A DNA stretch of 64,000 nucleotides from Oscheius onirici (Eukaryota; Nematoda; Chromadorea; Rhabditida; Rhabditidae), in the NCBI GenBank assembly GCA_932521025.1, contig OW051473.1:930001-994000 (forward strand), read 5' to 3'. The notes beneath the pieces are model-generated. The model made no database searches. It worked only from the letters and a program-made list of their open reading frames with translations, and was not told where the DNA came from. The translations under genes were made by a program, and so were the position numbers. Positions 56,813-64,000 of this stretch are shown one piece after another; positions within the stretch are counted from its first letter, which is position 1, and the number at the start of each line of letters is the position of its first letter.

Positions 56813-58318
56813 CTGAAAACAAATGAATGAACAAGGTTTTTATAAAACGCGTCTGCCTTTGTGTTTATTCAGGTTATGCTTTTAAGGCTCGGAACAAGTG
56901 GGATTTACAAACAATTGGGGTTTACAAAGATGACAGGACAAAACGGTGGTGGTTAGTGTGACACAGGCTGAAGAGATGAAAATTTTTAAGCGAAGCAAAG
57001 TTATGTTGGTTATCCCGGTCATTGGCAAAGCCTTGAGTGCGGCTGTGTTTCGACCAAATTTTGCCATAGTAAAAGCGCCCTCTGCTCCCCCTCCCTTTCC
57101 CTACCAATGTTTGTCCCATACGACAAATGAATATATCTATCTATCCAGAATTTTATGTTTGTATATTGAAAGTTTAACGCTGCCTTGTTATGAAAAGAAT
57201 TCTCTTGGTGTGCTGGTACTAATGACACTAGAAGATTTTTGGCTTATAGATTAAACAAAATTGAATTTTTTGTGTTTGTTCCGTCGGGTTCTTTTCCCAA
57301 AATTGCAAGAAATATTAGATTAGGATAGAGTAAGAGATGCGGCTGCTACAGAACCACTTCGAGGCCAAAAAGGAAAGAGGGTATTTGAATCATCTGACAG
57401 ACCCGGCAGCAAGACAATAAGTAGGTCTATTCTCTCGGTTGGGTCCTCATTTTTCCTGCCTTCTGCTTCAATTCAGAAGAATCAAAAAGAAAACTACAAG
57501 GACTGAAACGACGAGCCTGGCGTCGTCAGCAAGTGAGTAAACATGTCTATTCTCTCGATTCGGCCCTCTTTTTTAAGGGGGGATTTAGCGGTCCAGTTAT
57601 GATAATGGTCGAGAGTTCAGACCGCGGGCGACAGGGCAAAGGGGAATCCGTGCGGCATGCCGCAGGGTGTCACAATAAGCCGCTTTTTCTCGTTTCTCTG
57701 TCTGCCTTTGAGATGGTTCAAAAAGAGAATGATTCAAGAGCACAATAGAAAGGGAAAAAACTGCTTCAAAGGAATATTGTAATCAACAAAAGTAAAACTG
57801 AATTAGGCCGGTTCACCGGCAATATGACGAATGGTACCTGGTAACCTCAGTAATCTCTCCCGAAAAATGCGAGAGTATTTTCCCGGAAAACAGCAAAAAA
57901 TTTGAATGATCGGACCAGACTGTGTGTTGACGTTTTAGGAGCTGTTGGTTATATAGCCGCAGGGTCTAATGTGTTTCTACGACCGGCTACAATAGCCTGT
58001 TTGCTCTTTCTTTGTCCCGGAGCCCATATAGAGACGTCGTGACATCAGACAGCAGTTTGGAACGGAAGCAGCTTCTGTGGCAACATGAATCACAATGGCA
58101 GCTATTGTTCGCGAATGGTCCTGCCAAAGCTAGTGTTTATCAGGATTTGTGAAAAAGTGGATTCTTTGAAGAGAAAGGGATTTGTCTTCACCCGGACTTG
58201 GCCTTGAACGGCTTGAAAACTATCACTTCCGCAGCCCTTGCTTCTGGTCAAATTCATATGATCAATATTAATATATTTGTACAATTCTAAATTAAAACAA
58301 GTTATCAAAACCGCATTC
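56813..58318. other. Intergenic, no clear gene
   Basis: No exon chain found. Repeat family C occurs at 58148-58198, immediately 3' of the 56-aa gene. Two similar stretches, GTCTATTCTCTCGGTTGGGTCCTC (57423) and GTCTATTCTCTCGATTCGGCCCTC (57543), hint at a local duplication of about 120 bp spacing. Confidence 0.4.
58148..58198. repeat. Dispersed repeat family C, copy 2
   Basis: GGATTTGTGAAAAAGTGGAT and AAGGGATTTGTCTT match 16939-16990 (GGATCTGTGAAAAAGTGGAT). Confidence 0.6.
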
Positions 58319-58531
58319 TTAGGAATTGGTGCCAGTTTTCTTCGCAAGAAACTGCTTCTCGCGCACGTCTTTCTGAAAATGACTAACATGCATATAAATT
58401 ATCGAGTTTTATACCTGCTTAACCTCACAATCCATCTTTTTTTGGAGATTTTGTAGTTCTCGCTGTTGACCGCCAGATTGGTATGTGCCAGGAGTCACAA
58501 TATCCTGCTGCTGGTTCTGGTTACTGTCCAT
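58319..58531 (-). CDS. 56-aa Gln/Lys-rich small protein, two exons
   Basis: Exons 58531-58415 and 58372-58319, joined across a 42-bp intron (GTATAA...TTTTCAG, phase 0), encode 56 residues: MDSNQNQQQDIVTPGTYQSG, then GQQRELQNLQKKMDCEVKQK and DVREKQFLAKKTGTNS. The centre has heptad spacing and could form a short coiled coil. The intact frame across a canonical short intron supports a real gene despite its size. Family not recognised. Confidence 0.6.
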
Positions 58532-59061
58532 TATTCTGAATAAGAATCTTTAAGAAAAACAGCAGAAGGATGGTGGTAGACCGCAGTGACACTGATAAAA
58601 ATGGCCAATAGTTTGCTATATATCAAGCGAAAATGTTGTTGTTTTTCTAACAAGTTTCCAGGAGCCCGTGATCTAACATGTCTGGGACTGCGGCGTGACC
58701 CTGTTTTTCAAAGTAACGTTCAAAAGATGAGCCCAGACTATAAACAAAGTACGTTGCGATCGGAGAAAATGTATGATGTGGAAATCTTTTTTTTTTGTAT
58801 TTTTGTATCTGACTGGAATAGATGAAAACTGTCATCTAGTAAAGAATTCCGGCAAATTGTAGTCATTTCGAGCACCCCGACCTTTTGATTCAGCGGGCAA
58901 AGTAGAACCCTTGCAGGAGCCAGATGTTCTTTGCTGATAAGCTTTTTTCGATGCTTTAATCAACTAATGAACTTCTCTGAAGTAACTACTTGCCCTCATG
59001 CTGCCTCTCTTCCTTCTTTTCAGTACAGTCTATGCTGGCAGCATTCTGGCCAAATAAAGCT

Positions 59062-59235
59062 ATTCTGTTTATTCGGTTTTCAAATTAGTTCACGTGAGCG
59101 AGATCGCATCCGAAGAGTAGAGGGGTTTTGGAGGGAAGGTGAGCGCGTTGAATGACCAGAGTTGCTCAAACTACGGGATCCGCAGGACAGGCTAGGCTGG
59201 TCAGAGATGGCCATGTATACTACCTGCATGTACTG
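59062..59235 (+). repeat. Dispersed repeat family B, copy 2
   Basis: Starts CTGTTTATTCGGTTTTCAAA, contains GAGATCGCATCCGAAGAGTA and GGATCCGCAGGACAGGCTAG, and ends near TACTACCTGCATGTACTG. Fullest copy of the family in the window. Confidence 0.75.
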
Positions 59236-59621
59236 CAACTCGACAGTTTTACCTAACAAACGACAAAATAAATATTATTGTTTCTTGCAATATGTGGATT
59301 CCTGGAACTGTTGAGATTGCATAACTCCCCCAGTTTTTAGGTTAATATTCTCTGTTCACTGTGACTGTTTCTTGTGGCATTCTAACTGATTGCAACTACC
59401 TTATTGTACGTTCCCTTGACACATCCACTTCCGCACGTTATGCGGGCAAATACAGAAACATTTATCGTTAATTCAAGCAGTAGTATTTTTACAGCGACGC
59501 ACTCGCTTTTCTACCTGTACAAATCAATCGATAACCCTTCCTTGCGAGGAATAGTTTCATTCGCTTGCTCTTGTCTATTTTTGCCTTACTGTCTTCAAAT
59601 AAACTCAAATATATTTACAGA

Positions 59622-61041
59622 ATGGAGAAACCAATCTTCACCGATGGCGATACGACTGCCGGTCATGGTCCTCTCAACGACGCATCTTTACTGTCTTTGC
59701 CAGCGGGTTTTATGGTCGGAATGGTGCTATCCAAAGAGGATCGATTCCACGAAGAAACGGAAATCTTGGAACTACTAAAGTAAGCCTAAAACACTTCTGA
59801 GTAAATCCAGATTCAGATCTACATTCGTAGAATGTAAAACGTTGACTATAAACGCTGAGGCTGTTGCGAGACTACGTCAAGAGCTCGATGCAGAACTTGT
59901 ATCCTGGACCAGTGTGGACAATACGAAAAGACTACTTTTCCACGGAAATGACTATCTGGATGGACCGTAATAAGACCCAGTGTAAAGATAGACGGGATTC
60001 TATGGCTGTATCGTCTGGATTGATGAGAAGCTTCCTTGGAACAGAAGATCAGTTGAACTGTGTGAAACGCGATGAACGTCAGTGTAGCAAGCCCATTCTT
60101 CCTGCAACTAGCTGAGGCCTCCGATGATGATCTGAGTCGGATTCATCTCGATGCTTCTGGGAAACGACGACCATTTCAGCTTCACAGAGATCTTTGATAA
60201 AATGAGGTCAGATTATTGTTAAATTAGGTATAATTTTTGATTCAGAGAGGTTTTCCCATATTACGATCTCCTATCGGAGCAAGAGAAAAAGACAAGTTCC
60301 ATGCAGCTTTGGTATCACGATTATCATATTTCAAAACGCAGAACAACACGAAGGAATGTATGATTGACGTTGTTGGAAAGCCTACGTCCCGCAAGTCCTT
60401 GTACCGGATTAATGAGACAATGTTTCTGCCAGATTGGGCAGCGACGGAAAACGAAGAGACTGTGCATCCAACAATTGATCGTATGGCTGTCTTGGTCAAA
60501 GAAGAAATAGGAAATCAGCGAGATTAAAGAAGAGATGCGAAACGAGTCTTCCGAAAGAAGAAATGGTTCTCAATCGCGTAACCAAAGAGACAGCTCTTCT
60601 CGAAACAATCGCAAGAGAAGACATCAGGAAAGCGACTCCAGCTCTGAAGAAGACCGGGGCAGAAAAAGAAATCACCGCCGTTCAAAGAGAAGAAGTCGCA
60701 GCGATTACAGGGACACTCGTCGGTCCAATTCTCATGGCAGACGATCTGTTTCCAAGCGACTGAGAAAAATGGAGAAAGAAAGGGAGAGGCACAGAATGAT
60801 GACCGGATTTGGCTTTTATAATCCTATGTCCTTCCCTCATTATGTACCGAATGTTGTGCACCCAGGAGATATGCAGATTCCGATTCAAAACTATGGCTTT
60901 GTCCATCCCCCGATCAATGTACCGCCACCTACACATTTTGTAGTTACTCTAGCCCCGGAAGAAGATCCGCTAATTTCGCTCGATCGTCTTCTTCAGAGAG
61001 ATCCGGGACTAATTCTACGGTATCAAAACCGCTCCATGTGA
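59622..61041 (+). pseudogene. Arg/Ser-rich protein gene with broken frame
   Basis: The ATG at 59622 follows ATTTACAG (trans-splice-like). Exons 59622-59779 and 59817-59971 join in phase and read LPAGFMVGMVLSKEDRFHEE then AEAVARLRQELDAELVSWTS. The next segment can join at 60180 (FTEIFDKM), then from about 60246 EVFPYYDLLSEQEK. After an A-run near 60290 the plausible frame shifts to DKFHAALVSRLSYFKTQNNT and on to DRMAVLVKEEIGN. It shifts again near 60515 into SEIKEEMRNESSERRNGSQS and a long RS-type region (SSSEEDRGRKRNHRRSKRRS), ending GLILRYQNRSM at 61041. RS regions are typical of splicing-related nuclear proteins. At least two frame changes have no usable intron, so this is either a decaying gene or a sequence with base errors in A-runs. 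Confidence 0.5.
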
Positions 61042-61758
61042 TTGCTTTTCGAACATTCGATTGATGTTAAAACCAAAGACTGATTTCATTGCCAATAAAA
61101 TAGATTGCCTACATCTTATTTTCGTCTCGAGAGGAAGAACACGTGGTGGCATCCTGTCAAGGAGCCACCATTCAAATTGGAAGGGAATATTTTGACGTAA
61201 ACAATGACCAAAACGGTCGGTCATTTGGCGACAAACAAGCCAGCTGCGCGACCTTGGGCAATCCTTAAATTGAGTAGAGTAGCTATGATAGATGTTTACT
61301 GAAAAATCAAGTAAACAGAGCCGCAGTCGGCTCAAAGAGTTTCTAGGAATACATTTTGCAAATGGCTATCTTCTCAATCGTTCAGTACAAGAAGTAGTTG
61401 AAGTGTGTTAAACGGTTCCTTAGTTTGAGTGCGTATAACGGTCAGAGGGCAGAGGTGTGAATTTATCTTAATTCGATCCTCCTATCACTATTCTCCTTCA
61501 GATTTGCTTTAAATTCAGTCACATCTTCTTTTTTACACTACCAGCTGACCCAGCTGAGTCCCGCAAATGGCTCGTGCGCTATCCGCGCGTCCTTTGACTT
61601 GTTTACTCGCAAGAGAAGGGAGGGATCCAGCTGCTCATTTTGAAAATTGATGTTTATGCTAGGTGGTCATTTGGGATGTGGTCATTTGTCCCTGACTGAC
61701 CTTTTTCTTATCTAGCTCTCCTTTCTTACCAGATAAGTGCAAGTTACAGGCTACGACA
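61042..61758. other. Intergenic, nothing seen
   Basis: No exon, RNA or repeat recognised between the Arg/Ser-rich gene and the RING gene, except CTTACCAGATAAG and GTTACAG, probably the 3' splice region used for trans-splicing of the RING gene. Confidence 0.4.
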
Positions 61759-62871
61759 ATGAGTGCTCACCTATTCTTTTGTAAGGAATGTGGAAATCAG
61801 TTCTGTGAGTTGTTTTTTCCGCAAAAAAATAATCAGTTTTGTGAAAGTTCCTTTTGTTTTTAACAGTTTCCTGGTTTCAAATAGTGAGATTTTTCGGTAA
61901 CTTCTGATCGCAAACAATAATCCCTAAAACATTTTCACTTCATGAAAGGATTTCTTTTTTTCTCAATTTGCCCTTCGATAAAATCTTGATGCGCTTTTTT
62001 GGTCGATGTTGATGTGGCAAAAATATTTCTCACGTTTCCGATGAATTGATGATTGACTTTTCATTTTTTGCACTTGACTTCACCCTGTAGAATCAAAAAT
62101 GACTTGCTCTTGCTTAATTTTGACAACTGTGAACTGGTTATCCTTAGCGAACGATATTTTTTCTATTTGCCAGGAGAATTGTGGGTGGCATTTCACATTC
62201 TGTTTTTATGACATTGACAGTTCTAGAACCAATTGATAAAATGGCAAGGAAAAAGAAAACATGTTTTTCTACATACGGAAGATATTTTGAGGCAGTGAGA
62301 TACTTCCCTACACTGGATCCTGCGGACATTCGCTTTGTCATCTGTGTACCAAAACAGTCAATCGCTGCCCAATCTGTTACGATGAGAAAGGATTCGTCAC
62401 ATCCACTCCTAACTACATGGCTATGGGTTAGTCTTACTATTTTAGGGCAATGAAACCAATTCAGAGCTTGTGAACACTATTGGAAGTCGAAAGGACGAGA
62501 TTGCTTTGATGAGAATGGAGCTCAGTGATAAGCAAAAACGCTTTAGGATCCTAGAGCAAGCCAGTCTTCACACCGACTGGGAGTTGTTGACCTTCTGCAA
62601 GAATAATGGCATCAGAACTGGGAGCGAGAGCCGCTGGTTCAAATTCAAAAAATTCTTTTTGCCTGGCTCAATGGAGATGAAACAGCAAAGTCAGCAAACT
62701 CTGATTAAACTCCGTACGTTTAGCTCACATTTTGTCTTCTTCAGAAGTCTGTTTTACGATACTGTTTCAGAGAAGAAGTATCTGGACGAAAAAACTAACA
62801 AGGAGCTGTACAACCTCGAGCTTGCTCTAGCTAGTGGGTTTGAAACATGTACTGAAAAATTTCGAGTTTAG
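61759..62871 (+). CDS. RING finger protein (176 aa)
   Basis: Exons 61759-61804, 62292-62426, 62465-62713 and 62771-62871 splice in phase to 176 residues. The ATG follows GTTACAG at a short distance, suggesting trans-splicing. The N-terminus carries CKECGNQFCSEILPYTGSCG, HSLCHLCTKTVNRCPICYDE: a C-x2-C pair, then C-x-H-x3-C-x2-C and C-x2-C, the RING-HC layout. The Cys/His spacing is close to that of TRIM-type and nematode RING proteins. The remaining 110 residues are helical (DEIALMRMELSDKQKRFRIL) and end ETCTEKFRV. RING proteins act as E3 ubiquitin ligases with an E2 partner; substr ates are not evident. The exon 2 acceptor (ATATTTTGAG) is atypical but is the one that restores the RING frame. 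Confidence 0.75.
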
Positions 62872-63713
62872 CTGTCCGTCTCGAAAACATAAACATGAAA
62901 GAAAAACTCGAGGAGCATTATCAACCTGGAACAAGTTGTCGCCGCCAGATATAAGGACGACAGTCTGGACAAACCTGCGTAGCTAGCTTTGTTTGCTGTT
63001 ATTGTACAAAGAGGACAGTTATGGGCAGATATTTCAGTTTGTTCTAATCACATCATTTATTGCTAGCATAAATATCCACATTCATTAGACGGTAAAAGGA
63101 CCCGAGGTGTTTTTTGCACTCACACCCTTGAATCAAAATCAAAAGCCCTTCAGAGGTCGATTGTTTTATCGAAATTTTATAAGAAATACAGCTACCACGT
63201 CTGTTTTAAAATTAATCCCTTTTCACGGTGTTCTGAAGCTGTAGATAACTGTATATTGGGGTTAGGTTCTTCAAAACGGTACTAGTTTGTGACTAGAACA
63301 AAGAGGACAGTTATGGGTAGATATTTCAGATATTTACTAATTTGTGAGAAAGATATGCAAACGCCACTGAGCTAGAGAGCCATCGGTGTTCTAAACAAAC
63401 CCATTGAAAAGTGAAAATTGCTGCGTAGTAACGCTCAAGGGTTTGGACGAGATACCCGTGTTCGGATTCACCCACGCCGGGTTTCGGGTTTGTATGTATA
63501 TTACTAATTTGTGTCAACGTGTTATTTTTCATTGTGATTGCTGATCGACTACCAGATAGGAGACATCAATCTGACTCTGGAGCCCGCCGAGAAAGTTCTC
63601 TTCTCAAACAAGAAGGCGTAGCCCGTGATGCACCTTTTTATGCGTTAAATAGCAAGAGACGTGTAAAACAAGACTTGTTGAGTTTTGTTGACTTGACTGC
63701 GTAACAAAATTTC
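62872..63713. other. Intergenic with a short direct repeat
   Basis: ACAAAGAGGACAGTTATGGG followed by AGATATTTCAG occurs at 63007-63038 and 63298-63330, about 290 bp apart, which suggests a local duplication. No gene seen. Confidence 0.5.
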
Positions 63714-63945
63714 TCAGAAAATTTCTTGCGCTATACAATTGGTTAGGTGACAACGTAGAAACGCAGATGCAGCAGTGTCTTCATTTACTTCTTGTGCGAC
63801 TCTGGTCCAAGGAGGTGGCAAAACTCCTTCTAGGATTTGTTTTAATTGTGGGTCAGCCTTGCAAAACTGACCGAAGGTTTCCACATAACGTCTCCTTCTT
63901 TGCACTGGAATGCCTCTTGGAATTCTTTGGAATGCATCATCAAAG
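63714..63945 (-). CDS. Last exon of a gene entering from the right edge
   Basis: A minus-strand exon follows acceptor CTTTTTCCAG at 63946 and reads FDDAFQRIPRGIPVQRRRRY, VETFGQFCKADPQLKQILEG, VLPPPWTRVAQEVNEDTAAS, AFLRCHLTNCIAQEIF and stop. Composition and length (77 codons, one extra base at the 5' side) look coding. The upstream exon should end in phase 2. The 13 bases before a GTGAGC donor at the window edge contain a stop in that frame, so the partner exon may lie further out. Family not recognised. Confidence 0.45.
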
Positions 63946-64000
63946 CTGGAAAAAGTGAAGTTGTGCGATGCGCCTAAGAGAGCTCACCGTTAATTCTCGC

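Noticed and set aside
1-64000. CRISPR array or bacterial operon, suggested by the SecA motor
   Set aside because: No regularly spaced repeats are present, and all large genes are split by short spliceosomal introns, so the DNA is eukaryotic and not a bacterial contaminant.

Overview
The window is nuclear DNA from a nematode, most likely a rhabditine (clade V) species. The evidence is: four 5S rRNA genes close to the Caenorhabditis 5S sequence; two spliced-leader RNA genes of the SL2 type; many introns of 36-50 bp ending in TTTTCAG-like acceptors; and several genes whose ATG lies a few bases after such an acceptor, as expected for SL trans-splicing. Gene models were built by joining exons by hand, and splice phases agree throughout the models listed with high confidence.

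Layout. 0-8.4 kb: a 5S/SL2 pair, then three minus-strand genes (an acidic protein, a Pro-rich protein and a 521-aa F-box-like protein). 8.4-19 kb: mostly gene-poor, with one small secreted protein. 19-21.8 kb: a rhodopsin-like GPCR whose last intron holds tRNA sequences; a duplicated tRNA-Ser(CGA) lies there and just downstream. 22-28 kb: gene-poor. 28-32 kb: a four-helix LAPTM4-like gene, three more 5S genes, a second SL2 gene and loose membrane-protein exons. 33.2-34.1 kb: a complete 861-bp transposon with long inverted arms and a 9-bp target duplication. 34.2-36.7 kb: an unusual gene joining a protein kinase domain to two WW domains. 36.9-38.4 kb: tRNA-Met, tRNA-Arg and tRNA-Pro.

38.6-54.6 kb is the most striking part: two large genes head to head. 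On the minus strand, 13 exons encode a 3277-aa protein with a complete SecA-type motor in its middle (Walker A, DESD, SGT, GRGTD and GRAARSGDPG motifs), Gly-rich collagen-like stretches before it and two membrane helices near the C-terminus. On the plus strand, 12 exons encode a 1017-aa protein with long hydrophobic stretches that reminds me of the DUF4781 family. A SecA motor in an intron-rich animal gene, far larger than bacterial SecA, next to a divergent membrane-type protein is the best candidate here for an undescribed system; a functional link is inference only.

54.6-64 kb holds small genes (a PAN-like secreted protein, a 56-aa coiled-coil protein, a RING finger protein), a frame-broken Arg/Ser-rich gene, a partial gene at the right edge and several dispersed tRNA-related repeats.
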